Below are positions 23,539-32,099 of a DNA stretch of 64,000 nt, piece after piece. Position 1 is the stretch's first letter, and each line of letters opens with the position of its first letter. The notes under the pieces were generated by a model. That model was not told where the DNA came from and made no database searches. It saw nothing but the letters and a program-made list of their open reading frames with translations. Position numbers and translations under genes: made by a program. The stretch spans positions 62,001-126,000 of the forward strand of contig JAFCDQ010000003.1 of the NCBI GenBank assembly GCA_017609645.1, read 5' to 3'. The stretch comes from Candidatus Woesearchaeota archaeon. Its GTDB lineage: Archaea; Nanobdellota; Nanobdellia; Woesearchaeales; ARS49.

Positions 23539-24603
23539 ATGGATTTGCTCGTTAAAAACGCGCTCACACAAGAACAAAGCCAAGCAGAAGCAGACTTTGG
23601 ACAAGCAAACATCAAGGTTATTGGTGTTGGTGGTGCTGGCAACAACATGGTCAGTTGGTTATACAAAAAAGGCATTCGTGGTGCAGAAGTGCACGTTTGC
23701 AACACAGACAAACAGCATTTAGATATCTCAGAAGCTGATAAGAAATATTTGATTGGCAGAGAGATTACTAAAGGTCTTGGATGTGGAGGTTATCCTCAAA
23801 AAGGAGCCGACTCTGCCCAAGAATCTATTATGCAGATCAAAGAGACTTTAAAAGGGTCTGATATGGTATTTGTTTGCGCAGGAATGGGCGGCGGTACAGG
23901 TACAGGCGCTAGTCCTATATTAGCTAATGTTGCTAAAGACATGGGTTCTATTGTTATTGGAACAGTTACTATGCCATTTAATATTGAGAGAGCAAGAATT
24001 GATAAAGCAGAATTCGGCCTCCAGCAATTAAGGCAAGTTTGCGACACAGTTGTCGTGATTGATAATAATCGTTTAGTAAGCATTGCGGGAAACCTCCCTG
24101 TACAACAGGCATTTGCAGTTGCGAATGAATTGATTGCTACTATGATTAAAGGTATTGTTGAGACTATAGCGATTCCAAGTTTAGTTAACTTAGATTATGC
24201 TGATGTGAAGGCTATTATGACTAATGGCGGTGTAGCAGCGATAGGTGTTGGAACCTCTGATACAAATAATAAAGTCGAAGAAGCTGTTAGAGGAGCTTTG
24301 AGTAACCCTCTTCTTGATATTAATTACAAAGGCGCTACTGGTGCATTGATACACGTGTGGGGAGGCCCTGATTTAACTCTTGATGAAATCGCAAGAGTTG
24401 GAGATTTAGTTACAGAAACTATGGATGAAGATGCTAATGTTATCTGGGGAGCTAGAGTGACTGATGATATGAAAGGAAAGCTGATGGTTATGACTATTAT
24501 TACTGGTGTGAAAAGTCCTTGGATTCTTGGCAAGCCTTTAGGTAATGAAGCACAAGAGCAAAGAGTTGCTTTTAACGAAGAATTAGGCTTAGAGACACTA
24601 TGA
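23539..24603 (+). CDS. ftsZ: Cell-division GTPase FtsZ
   Basis: 354 residues. The tubulin/FtsZ G-box GMGGGTGTGASP is intact, as are VIGVGGAGNNMV at the N-terminus, CNTDKQHL, NIERARIDKAEFGL and the T7-type loop LVNLDYADVKAIM with NGG. It polymerises with GTP into the division ring. The C-terminal tail after KSPWILG is short, with little linker. GGAGG lies 10-14 nt before the ATG, so this gene is translated from a leader, unlike most neighbours. The stop overlaps the next ORF (ATGA). Confidence 0.96.
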   Translation: MDLLVKNALTQEQSQAEADFGQANIKVIGVGGAGNNMVSWLYKKGIRGAEVHVCNTDKQHLDISEADKKYLIGREITKGLGCGGYPQKGADSAQESIMQIKETLKGSDMVFVCAGMGGGTGTGASPILANVAKDMGSIVIGTVTMPFNIERARIDKAEFGLQQLRQVCDTVVVIDNNRLVSIAGNLPVQQAFAVANELIATMIKGIVETIAIPSLVNLDYADVKAIMTNGGVAAIGVGTSDTNNKVEEAVRGALSNPLLDINYKGATGALIHVWGGPDLTLDEIARVGDLVTETMDEDANVIWGARVTDDMKGKLMVMTIITGVKSPWILGKPLGNEAQEQRVAFNEELGLETL

Positions 24604-24881
24604 GTGAAAAAAGATATAACGCGATCTTGCAAGGAGATCGCAATTTAATTTCTTTTCTTTATGGTTTTCTTAGAAGTGAACCTGATTTTGAAGTTAATAA
24701 AAAAGAATCTGAATTAGCTTTAAGAGTTAAAGCTGATGATGTTGTTCAAGCATCTCTTAAGGTTGAGCATACTTTTGCTCACTATGCTAGGTTGTATAAT
24801 AAAATGTATGGTCATAAAAAAGTAGAGTTCAAGACGGGTTTTAATGAAAAAAGATTAATTAATTTTTGTTATGAGTTTTAA
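24600..24881 (+). CDS. Small protein coupled to ftsZ, possibly Pcc1-like
   Basis: 93 residues, overlapping the ftsZ stop by 4 bp. The order beta (RYNAILQGD), helix (NLISFLYGFLRSEPDF), beta (LALRVKADDV), helix (VQASLKVEHTFAHYARLYNK) resembles the KEOPS subunit Pcc1, which has the same size and an A-D step at the second strand-helix junction. The similarity is weak and made by eye. If correct it would be part of the t6A tRNA-modification complex; otherwise it is an unknown FtsZ-linked protein. Confidence 0.75.
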   Translation: MSEKRYNAILQGDRNLISFLYGFLRSEPDFEVNKKESELALRVKADDVVQASLKVEHTFAHYARLYNKMYGHKKVEFKTGFNEKRLINFCYEF

Positions 24882-24994
24882 AACAACAATATTTTCCCAT
24901 TTATTGACTGGCGGTTCTTGACATTTGTTAAAAAACGTATTTTCGTACGTAATTTTAATATTTTCCAATAACCTTAACAAAATTAGAGGTGTTT

Positions 24995-25843
24995 ATGGCT
25001 GAATCATTTGATGAATTAAGAGAAACAGAGGCTTTATTTTCTAATTGTGATAGTATTCCTGCTGATTATAATTTTGTTAATAATGAATATAACGCAGTTG
25101 TTCTTGAGCCCTTGCCTGTTAGAACTGTTGAAGACATGATAATTGACAATTTCTATGGTTTGTTTGAAAGAAAAGAAAGCCTGAAGCAAAAGCTGTTTAA
25201 TAAAAAATATGCTGGTCAAATATCGAAATTCATTCCAAAGCCTCAAAAAGATAAAGATGAGAATATAACTCAAAAATTAACTGATTCAGATCTGTTGCGC
25301 GATAGTTCTGAGAAAAACTATGCAAATAAAACATTTCTTCTTTATGATTTTAACTGTAATTTTAATATTAATCTTAATGAAAATATAGAAAATTATCTTT
25401 CCAATGTGATTTCAGAGCTTTCGCAAAATGCTTGTATGCATTATTTTACTGATGATTTTCGTATGTATTTTGTAAAAATAGAGACTAAAATTACTAAGAG
25501 TGGTGATTGTGAAATTATTATAGGAAATTCTATTTCTGATAAAGACAAGGAAAAAGGCTTGGCTGATGGTATTAAAAAGAAAATCAATAAGCATTATAAG
25601 GGAGATTTAACAGAAATTGGCACTAGAAGTCATAAGACCTATGTTGAAGGCAAAGAGTTTGGAGGTTTTGGTCTTCCTGTAATTGTTGGTGCTATGAAAA
25701 AGCTTAATGGACGCCTTTCTGTTAAAGAAGATAATCATTACATTAAATTTAAGCTTTGGATTCCTAAAGAAACTTTCAAAAAACCTGTTGCAAACAATTT
25801 ACGCCAGAAGCAAAGAATATTTAGACCAAATTATTCTGCTTGA
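24995..25843 (+). CDS. GHKL (histidine-kinase-like) ATPase-domain protein
   Basis: 282 residues from ATG 24995; AGAGGTG sits just before it, while the upstream GTG at 24989 lies within that site. Residues ~130-265 have the GHKL pattern: VISELSQNACMHYF (N box with Glu and Asn), IIIGNSISDKD (G1-like) and GKEFGGFGLPVIVGAMKKL (G2), followed by a strand-rich end (GRLSVKEDNHYIKFKLWIP). There is no dimerisation or phospho-acceptor His domain, no membrane segment and no receiver domain, so it is not a classical sensor kinase. Its 3' end overlaps the converging next gene by 13 bp. Confidence 0.78.
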   Translation: MAESFDELRETEALFSNCDSIPADYNFVNNEYNAVVLEPLPVRTVEDMIIDNFYGLFERKESLKQKLFNKKYAGQISKFIPKPQKDKDENITQKLTDSDLLRDSSEKNYANKTFLLYDFNCNFNINLNENIENYLSNVISELSQNACMHYFTDDFRMYFVKIETKITKSGDCEIIIGNSISDKDKEKGLADGIKKKINKHYKGDLTEIGTRSHKTYVEGKEFGGFGLPVIVGAMKKLNGRLSVKEDNHYIKFKLWIPKETFKKPVANNLRQKQRIFRPNYSA

Positions 25844-26502
25844 ATCTCTTCATTATATTTATTAACCACATCAGCAATAAAATAATCTCCTATTTCTTTG
25901 CCGAAGTTTCTGAAATGAATTAATTTATTAAATACATAATCAAAAAGATTATGATGTGGTTTTATTTCTTCTAATAATTTATCTAATTTAGCATGAAATT
26001 CTTCTCCATTAAGTTTGATAAATCCTACATAGTCGTCATTTTTTGTTACAGTGCCGTCTAAATGAACTATAGGAAATAATATAGAATATTCTCTTGATTC
26101 AGAATTATCCGGTATTTTTTCAATGTCATTTCCTATTATTTCACCTGTATAAGAATTATAAATAAACATAAAACTTTTGATTTGATTGCTTCCGTTATTT
26201 GATGGACATAATTTCTTAAGTTGAGAGAAGTTTTTCTCAATAAACTTGTTCCGCCTGTTTTCTTTTAGTATTTTTCTTGTTAAATTATCACACTCTTCTA
26301 AGAATTCAGGTTTTTCAAATAGATCACCTGATTTAAGTCTATAAACTATATCATTATGTTTTTGAAGGTGCGCTCTAACTAAACTTGTTAATTCATCACT
26401 CACTACTATGTTAAGGTTTGAATCTTGCAAGTTATTAACTATATCTTTTTGCTTTTGAAGTTGCTCTCTAATTAGCATTACAAATTCTTCACTCACTACC
26501 AT
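25831..26502 (-). CDS. Unknown protein with duplicated N-terminal helix unit
   Basis: 223 residues from ATG 26502 (a TTG at 26523 lies 21 nt upstream; a TATA box TTTAAAAATA about 28 nt before the ATG favours 26502). The first ~60 residues are two copies of one unit: VVSEEFVMLIREQLQKQKDIV and VVSDELTSLVRAHLQKHNDIV. The middle contains KSFMFIYNSYTGEIIG and a strand-rich segment; the end is helical with FGKEIGDYFIADVV. No membrane segment. Family not recognised. Divergent from 26589-27077, with both promoters in an 86-bp gap. Confidence 0.7.
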   Translation of the reverse strand: MVVSEEFVMLIREQLQKQKDIVNNLQDSNLNIVVSDELTSLVRAHLQKHNDIVYRLKSGDLFEKPEFLEECDNLTRKILKENRRNKFIEKNFSQLKKLCPSNNGSNQIKSFMFIYNSYTGEIIGNDIEKIPDNSESREYSILFPIVHLDGTVTKNDDYVGFIKLNGEEFHAKLDKLLEEIKPHHNLFDYVFNKLIHFRNFGKEIGDYFIADVVNKYNEEIQAE

Positions 26503-26588
26503 GATTAGCTTTAAATCTTGCAAGTTATTTTTAAAGGTTTTGTTTGTATTTGATAAAATTTAAATAAAATCAGTTTTCTCTTAAAAGT

Positions 26589-27077
26589 ATGGTAAATTAT
26601 AGCAATAAAGTTCGTGGATTATTAGAATTTCGTGAATATTTTGGTGACGAGCTTAAAAAAATTATGGATGCTAGACCAGATGTTACTCTTGACGATTTAG
26701 CAGGTCATTTAAAAGATGTGTTTAAAGGTGCTAATAGAGGCAGTGCTAAAAATATTATTAGTAAATATCGGGCAGGTAAGTTAAAAGACAACTGGCAAAA
26801 AAGAATTCCTCATATTCTTCAATTTTACGGTGTTAAGCCAAATTCTGATTTTGTTGTGAATATCAAAGCACAATTTCCTGATTTTGTATATCCTCCCTCT
26901 ACCATGCAAGAAAAATATTATTCTTCTCTTTCTGAAAAAATGAAATTATTAACATCTCGTCAAAAGAAACAGCTCGCACAAGTTGGAAATATTGAAGATT
27001 TAACTTCTGAGTTATTAAAAGAATTTGAATTAACAGTTGATTTTTTGATTAAAAAAAACGAGAAAAAGAAAAAATAA
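26589..27077 (+). CDS. Unknown protein with possible HTH segment
   Basis: 162 residues. The segment TLDDLAGHLKDVFKGANRGSAKNI followed by KYRAGKLKDNWQKRIPHILQ reads like an XRE-like helix-turn-helix with a terminal helix, perhaps DNA-binding. The C-terminus is a long charged helix ending in Lys-rich NEKKKK. Leaderless start: TTTAAATAAAA is centred 26 nt upstream. It abuts the converging hisS gene with no gap (stop 27077, stop 27078). Confidence 0.7.
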   Translation: MVNYSNKVRGLLEFREYFGDELKKIMDARPDVTLDDLAGHLKDVFKGANRGSAKNIISKYRAGKLKDNWQKRIPHILQFYGVKPNSDFVVNIKAQFPDFVYPPSTMQEKYYSSLSEKMKLLTSRQKKQLAQVGNIEDLTSELLKEFELTVDFLIKKNEKKKK

Positions 27078-28343
27078 TTATTTCAAAAACTTTCCCAAGT
27101 CTTTGATTTCTTGTTTTCCTGTTTTCATGTCTTTGATTATTATTTTATTTTGCTTCCATTCTTTTGGAGCTACAATTATTACTTTCTTTGCTCCGATTTT
27201 ATTTGCATAATTCATCTGCTTGTTAAAGTTTCTTTCCATCAAATCCATGTCAACTGAATATTTTTTTCTTAATTCATAGACATATTTCAAAAATCCATTA
27301 ATCAAGTCAGGTTTCATAAACACAACAAAATAATCTATTTCTCTGCTTAATTTTGGCAGCTTGCCGATTGATTTTAAGAATAATTCCATTACAACATCTC
27401 CCATACCATATCCTACTCCTGGAACTTTTTCTCTGCCGCCAAAGTCCTTAACCAAGTTGTCATATCTTCCTCCTCCTGCAAGTGCTCTGTATTTTTGTTT
27501 TTTGTCAAATACTTCAAATACAGTGGAGGTGTAATAATCAAATCCTCTCATTATTGAGAAATCAATTTGTATGAATTTGCTTAATCCCATTTCTTTCAGG
27601 TATTTTATGACTTCATTTAGTTCTTCATATCCTTTTTTGCCTGTTGCAGATAAGTTTTTCAGGTCGATTTTCTTTAAGTCATCCCATTTAATCAAGTTAA
27701 AGATATTTTTTATTTGCTTATCATTTAATTTCAGTTGCTTTAATGCTTGTTTGAATTCAGCGTCATTCATTTTCTCTTTTTTGTCTATTGTTCTCATGAC
27801 GTCTTGGAAATTTTTAATTCCAAACTCTTCCAGCAAAGCTTGTATTAGTTTTCTGTTGCATAATCTTATGTAAAAATCATTAGAAGTGCATCCTAATTCC
27901 TGCATTATTGCAATTGCTGTTGCTATGACTTCTGCATCTGCCAGCAGGCTCTCTGAGCCTAAACAATCTACATTTAATTGAAAGAATTCTCTTAATCTTC
28001 CAGCCTGTGGTGCTTCATATCTGCAGCATCTTGATACTGAATACCATTTTATTGGTTTTGTAAGTTCAGCTGACTTTTGTGCAACCATTCTTGCTAATGT
28101 TGGAGTTAGTTCTGGCCTGATAGCGAGCATTTTTTTGTTTTTGTCAGGAAAAGAATAGACTTGCTCTGGTATGTCAGAGCCTGATTTCATTTGCCATAAC
28201 ATAGCTGGCTCTAGTAAAGGACCGTCAAAATCTTCATAGCCATAATTCTCAGAAACTTTTATCCATTTGTCAAAGATATAATTTAGTATTCTTTTCTGTT
28301 CAGGATAAAAATCCCTTGTTCCTTTTACTGGTTGTATTTTCAT
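27078..28343 (-). CDS. hisS: Histidyl-tRNA synthetase
   Basis: 421 residues, full length. Class II motifs: IQPVKGTRDFYPEQ near the start, motif 2 WYSVSRCCRYEAPQAGRLREF, the His-A block RGFDYYTSTVFEVF and AGGGRYDNLVKDFGG. The C-terminal anticodon-binding domain begins near residue 325 (DYFVVFMKPD). It charges tRNA-His, whose gene lies 63 bp upstream on the same strand. Confidence 0.97.
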   Translation of the reverse strand: MKIQPVKGTRDFYPEQKRILNYIFDKWIKVSENYGYEDFDGPLLEPAMLWQMKSGSDIPEQVYSFPDKNKKMLAIRPELTPTLARMVAQKSAELTKPIKWYSVSRCCRYEAPQAGRLREFFQLNVDCLGSESLLADAEVIATAIAIMQELGCTSNDFYIRLCNRKLIQALLEEFGIKNFQDVMRTIDKKEKMNDAEFKQALKQLKLNDKQIKNIFNLIKWDDLKKIDLKNLSATGKKGYEELNEVIKYLKEMGLSKFIQIDFSIMRGFDYYTSTVFEVFDKKQKYRALAGGGRYDNLVKDFGGREKVPGVGYGMGDVVMELFLKSIGKLPKLSREIDYFVVFMKPDLINGFLKYVYELRKKYSVDMDLMERNFNKQMNYANKIGAKKVIIVAPKEWKQNKIIIKDMKTGKQEIKDLGKFLK

Positions 28344-28405
28344 CTTCTTAGCCTCTTTTGATAATATTTATCTTGTTTTGTTTTAAAATACTTTCTTAAG
28401 AAAAG

Positions 28406-28477
28406 GGCAGTAGCCGGGAATCGAACCCGAGCCTCAAGCGCCACAGGCTTGTACGCTACCATTACGCCACTACCGCC
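28406..28477 (-). tRNA. tRNA-His (GTG anticodon)
   Basis: Minus-strand cloverleaf: acceptor GCGGTAG/CTACTGC with an encoded extra G at position -1 pairing C73, the tRNA-His identity pair; D arm GCGT/GCGT; anticodon stem CAAGC/GCTTG around loop CTGTGGC (anticodon GTG); T arm with TTCGATT loop. No intron. The 3' CCA is not encoded. It is transcribed toward hisS. Confidence 0.95.
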
Positions 28478-28535
28478 ATAAAGAGTCTGAGAACTAGAGT
28501 CAGATATTAATGAATAATTTGTTAGGAATAAAGAA

Positions 28536-28607
28536 TTATCTATGTTGATGAACACGAACAGCACAATCAAGTGCCTTAGCCTCGATTAAATAATTTTTTT
28601 GTTTCAT
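28536..28607 (-). other. Possible 23-codon microORF or gene remnant
   Basis: The only item I see in the 28478-28674 spacer. ATG at 28607, with a TTTAAATA box about 31 nt upstream, opens a frame of 23 codons (contains IEAKALDCAVRVHQHR) ending in TAA. The amino-acid composition is protein-like rather than AT noise. It may be a micropeptide or the tail of a lost gene. Confidence 0.3.
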
Positions 28608-28674
28608 AATAAGAATAAGTAAGATTAACTAGTATTTAAACCTTTCTATTATTGTCACTCCTTAAAGACAAAAA

Positions 28675-29895
28675 TCATGTAAATTGTTGCATCTTTTTTT
28701 GCATCTCTTTGTCAAAATGCATTTTCATTAAGGAGTCTCTTCCTAAGATTTCTGGTTTTTTGTAATATTTTAGTGCATCATATTTTTTATGAGGAGCATT
28801 ATCTTGCGATGCATGATAAACTTTGCATTTCAATCCTTTATGTGTTGGTTTTATTTCTCCATAATATGCGTCTTCAAAAGGTCCTGCACAAAAGATAAAT
28901 TGTTCATCTGTTATTATAGGAAGTTTTCTCTGGTATATTGGTTTATCATCCATTTTTTGATAACCAAACCAGTTCTTACCAACATAATATGAAAATTTCC
29001 CAAATTTTGTATAAATATTAAATTTAGTTGCTTTAGTTCCATCTGTCATAGTAACAGGATGTTTTGATTTAATAATAAATGTAGGCATATGATCATGTCC
29101 TCTGATAAGTCCTTGATATCCTTCTTTTTCTAAATAATCTAAAACAGCAATGGCTTTCCTCGGATCAAAACTTTTATTTTGTAAACCTTTTTTTCTTGAT
29201 CCTTGAGTTAATCCTGACCATAAATAATGATTATATCCCTTCTCCATTTTTGTTTCAAAATCAATTGGCACTCCATGCAAAACCATTATTTTTTTCCCTA
29301 TTATTTCTATTTCTGGAAAGTTTTTCTCAGCAGACTCTTCTTCAGCGTCTCTTACAAGATCGTCGATAAAAAGATAATGAGGAGAATTTATTATTTGTCT
29401 GAATTCTTTTGGGAAATCAATAGATTTTGCACCAATTCTGCCAAAAGCATAAAATAAAGAATTTAAAGTCATATTATCATGTTTTGGAAGTTCTTCTTTT
29501 ACTATGTCTCTATACCATTCTGCATTATTTTCTGAAAAATACCATTTCATCCAGTCAACATTCTTCATGTCCATTTGAATCATTGGGCTTGAGTAATTGA
29601 TATTGCTGAATGCAATTATATTGTAAAATTCATACATTGCTTTGACAAAACATTCATCATGATTGGCTGCCATCATTAATACATTTCTGAAATGATATTC
29701 ATCAAGATATTTGATTGCTTCTAAATTATCAAATCTGTCATTATCCATTCCAGGGATTAATATTTTATTACCGTCTTCTATTTCTCCTAATAAGTAAGGC
29801 ATTATTCTCTCAAAGTCACCTGTATGAATATCATTAACTATAGTATATTTTATTGAACCATACAATTTTTCAAATACATCTTTACATTCTATCAT
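28675..29895 (-). CDS. Calcineurin-like metallophosphoesterase
   Basis: 406 residues from ATG 29895. I prefer this start to the ATG at 29928, because the sequence just after the latter is itself a TATA box (TTTATAAA, 29918-29925) centred 26 nt before 29895. Metal motifs are in order: NDIHTGDF, GMDNDRFDN, ANHDECF, VLHGVP and GHDHMPTF, matching the D-x-H / GDxxDR / GNHDE / H / GHxH series (the second and third deviate slightly: GMDNDR and ANHDE). Dinuclear phosphoesterase; substrate unknown. A helical insertion (about 90-190) may form a cap. Confidence 0.87.
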   Translation of the reverse strand: MIECKDVFEKLYGSIKYTIVNDIHTGDFERIMPYLLGEIEDGNKILIPGMDNDRFDNLEAIKYLDEYHFRNVLMMAANHDECFVKAMYEFYNIIAFSNINYSSPMIQMDMKNVDWMKWYFSENNAEWYRDIVKEELPKHDNMTLNSLFYAFGRIGAKSIDFPKEFRQIINSPHYLFIDDLVRDAEEESAEKNFPEIEIIGKKIMVLHGVPIDFETKMEKGYNHYLWSGLTQGSRKKGLQNKSFDPRKAIAVLDYLEKEGYQGLIRGHDHMPTFIIKSKHPVTMTDGTKATKFNIYTKFGKFSYYVGKNWFGYQKMDDKPIYQRKLPIITDEQFIFCAGPFEDAYYGEIKPTHKGLKCKVYHASQDNAPHKKYDALKYYKKPEILGRDSLMKMHFDKEMQKKMQQFT

Positions 29896-29917
29896 ATTCT
29901 CAATAAAATTGTCTTGT

Positions 29918-29925
29918 TTTATAAA
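29918..29925 (-). promoter_or_regulatory. TATA box of the metallophosphoesterase gene
   Basis: TTTATAAA on the minus strand, centred 26 nt before the ATG at 29895; it decides the start codon. Confidence 0.5.
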
Positions 29926-29995
29926 CATTTCCCTTTATAACTATCTATCAGTAGCTACAGAAACTTAATTAAAACAAAGCTGATTATGTTCTAAA

Positions 29996-30979
29996 ATGAA
30001 CTTATTGCCGTTTGAAAAAGTTGAAAGAGTTGTTCTTCAAAAGAGAGAAGTAGAGACTAATCTAGAGTTTGGCTGTCTGCCTGATAAAAGAACTATTCCT
30101 GAATTATTAGATAAAGGTGTTATTAATCTAAATAAACCTAAAGGGCCTACGTCTCATATGGTTTCTGATTATGTCAAGAGAATTTTTAATGCTAAAAAAG
30201 CAGGTCATGGAGGCAGTTTAGATCCTGGTGTGACAGGAATTCTTCCAACCGGATTAAATAAAGCAACAGCAGTTATGCAGGCATTGTTAACATCAGGAAA
30301 AGAATATGTTGCAGTCATGCATTTGCATAAAGATGTTCCTGAAGATGAAATAAGAAAAGCGTGTGAACAATTTATTGGTGAAATTACTCAATTACCTCCT
30401 AAAAAGTCTGCTGTGAAAAGAGTCAAAAGAAAAAGAACTGTTTATTATTTTGAAATTTTAGAAATTGATGGTAAGGATATTTTGTTTAAGATGGGTTCTC
30501 AGGCAGGAACTTATGTTAGAAGAATCTGCGACGATGTTGGAAAGAAATTAGGTGTTGGTGCTCATATGGCAGAATTAATTAGAACAAAAGCAGGTCCTTT
30601 TCAAAGTAAAGATTGGGTAACTCTCCAGGATTTAGAAGATGCTTTTGCTTATTATAATGAAAGTAATAATGATAAATTCTTGAGATATTGTGTTAAGCCA
30701 ATGGAATTTGCAGTTAATCATTTAGCAAAGATTTGGATTCTTGATAATGCTGTTGATACTTTAGCTCATGGAGCTCCTTTAAATATTCCTGGAATTGCAA
30801 AATTGCATTCAAACATTCAAGAAGGCGATCCTGTTGCAATTATGACATTAAAAGACGAGCTTGTTGCTTTAGCTGTTGCAAAACTCTCCTCAGAAGATAT
30901 TATGAAGCTAGATAAAGGTTTAGCAGCAACGAGTTCTAGAGTTTTGATGGACATAGGCATTTATACCACTTCTAAGTGA
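29996..30979 (+). CDS. cbf5: Cbf5/TruB pseudouridine synthase
   Basis: 327 residues. The catalytic block AGHGGSLDPGVTGILPTGL contains the active-site Asp; NLNKPKGPTSHMVSD, KEYVAVMHLHKD and the VRRICDDVGKKLGVGAHMAEL block are typical of archaeal Cbf5. The C-terminal ~75 residues are a PUA domain. Cbf5 makes pseudouridine in rRNA with H/ACA guide RNPs and can modify tRNA U55. A partial second copy of its last 138 bp lies at 31928-32056, beyond one intervening gene on the same strand. Confidence 0.96.
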   Translation: MNLLPFEKVERVVLQKREVETNLEFGCLPDKRTIPELLDKGVINLNKPKGPTSHMVSDYVKRIFNAKKAGHGGSLDPGVTGILPTGLNKATAVMQALLTSGKEYVAVMHLHKDVPEDEIRKACEQFIGEITQLPPKKSAVKRVKRKRTVYYFEILEIDGKDILFKMGSQAGTYVRRICDDVGKKLGVGAHMAELIRTKAGPFQSKDWVTLQDLEDAFAYYNESNNDKFLRYCVKPMEFAVNHLAKIWILDNAVDTLAHGAPLNIPGIAKLHSNIQEGDPVAIMTLKDELVALAVAKLSSEDIMKLDKGLAATSSRVLMDIGIYTTSK

Positions 30980-31038
30980 TTACAAACCGAAAGATTTATA
31001 AATGATTTATACTTAATCTCTCTTAAGGGTGACATATA

Positions 31039-31926
31039 ATGGTATTAAATGAACTAGAAAAAATTGAATATAAAGATCTTAATTTTGAGAGAAGAAAATA
31101 TGATAGTGGATTAACTTGTATTACAGGACCCAAAAAAAATCCAATTCAAAGAAATGAGATAGAAATTGAGGTTTATAATAATCTTATTGATGTATGTGAG
31201 AAAATTACTTCTGATGGGAAAATAGAGTTAACTGAAAACGGATTTAAATATATGCCAGTACAAAATCCAACTCCGCAGATTGAAGCAGATGAAAATAAAT
31301 ATCAAGGAGTAATAAGGATGCCAAAATTCTCATATGAGAGTTTTATTGATTTGACTGACAGGCTTGTGAAGATTTCTGGAGAAAAAGTTGAATTAAATAA
31401 AAAGGAATTTAAGATAGCGACTAAAAAAGGATTTGAACATGAATATTCTGATATTGGGGCGATGCTCAGAGTAAATCCAGCAGAAAAAAAAAGTTTCAAA
31501 GAAATAATGGATGTATTGAAAGACTATACTATTATAGGTAGTGCTATTGCAGGATTTACTTTAACAGAAACCTTTCTCGTAGGAGGTATAACTTATATGT
31601 TTACAGAAGATAACGTGCTTTCTTATGCTGCAGGAGGCATAGGTGCTTTATTGACTTTAGTGGCAGCAGGCTGCGCAATAGTCCCTGATCTATTATCAAT
31701 TGAGAAACAGTTTTTTAAAGATGCTGATGAAGTTTTTGATGCTTTCAAAAAGAACAAGAAGAAATGTAAAGATGAATGGAGTTTACGTGATTTAAATGGT
31801 TATAGTGGCAGAGCTTTACAAAGAAAACTGCCTGAAATGCAAAAACAAAAAGGAATAACTATCTCATATGAATCACCTGATCATGAAAAAATTGTTGAGT
31901 TTTTTGATTTTTTAGCAGAAGAATAA
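31039..31926 (+). CDS. Unknown protein with a paired membrane hairpin (cassette gene)
   Basis: 295 residues. Residues 1-165 are soluble and mixed alpha/beta, with two DLxDRLVKIS-type helices. Two close hydrophobic segments (about 172-192 and 197-219, ITYMFTEDNVLSYAAGG between them) form a membrane hairpin. The C-terminal ~75 residues are charged, with WSLRDLNGYSGRALQRKLPEM. GGTGA precedes the ATG. It lies between cbf5 and a copy of the cbf5 3' end, so it is probably a recent insertion. No family recognised. Confidence 0.75.
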   Translation: MVLNELEKIEYKDLNFERRKYDSGLTCITGPKKNPIQRNEIEIEVYNNLIDVCEKITSDGKIELTENGFKYMPVQNPTPQIEADENKYQGVIRMPKFSYESFIDLTDRLVKISGEKVELNKKEFKIATKKGFEHEYSDIGAMLRVNPAEKKSFKEIMDVLKDYTIIGSAIAGFTLTETFLVGGITYMFTEDNVLSYAAGGIGALLTLVAAGCAIVPDLLSIEKQFFKDADEVFDAFKKNKKKCKDEWSLRDLNGYSGRALQRKLPEMQKQKGITISYESPDHEKIVEFFDFLAEE

Positions 31927-31927
31927 A

Positions 31928-32056
31928 ATGACATTAAAAGACGAGCTTGTTGCTTTAGCTGTTGCAAAACTCTCCTCAGAAGATATTATGAAGTTAGATA
32001 AATGCTTAGCAGCAACGAGTGATAGAGTTCTAATGGACATTGGTGTTTATTCTTAA
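31928..32056 (+). pseudogene. Second copy of the cbf5 3' end
   Basis: From ATG 31928 the first 66 bp are identical to 30842-30907 in cbf5, then diverge slightly to a stop in the same frame (42 codons, MTLKDELVALAVAKLSSEDI at the start). It encodes only the last part of the PUA domain, too little to act as an enzyme. The reading frame is intact, so the event is recent or the tail was already complete when it was separated. Confidence 0.9.
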
Positions 32057-32099
32057 TAACAATAATCAATAAATATGATATCTTATTTAAGATAATAAA

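Noticed and set aside
28340-28570. 76-codon minus-strand ORF upstream of hisS
   Set aside because: It runs through the tRNA-His gene and lacks a ribosome-binding site or protein-like composition.
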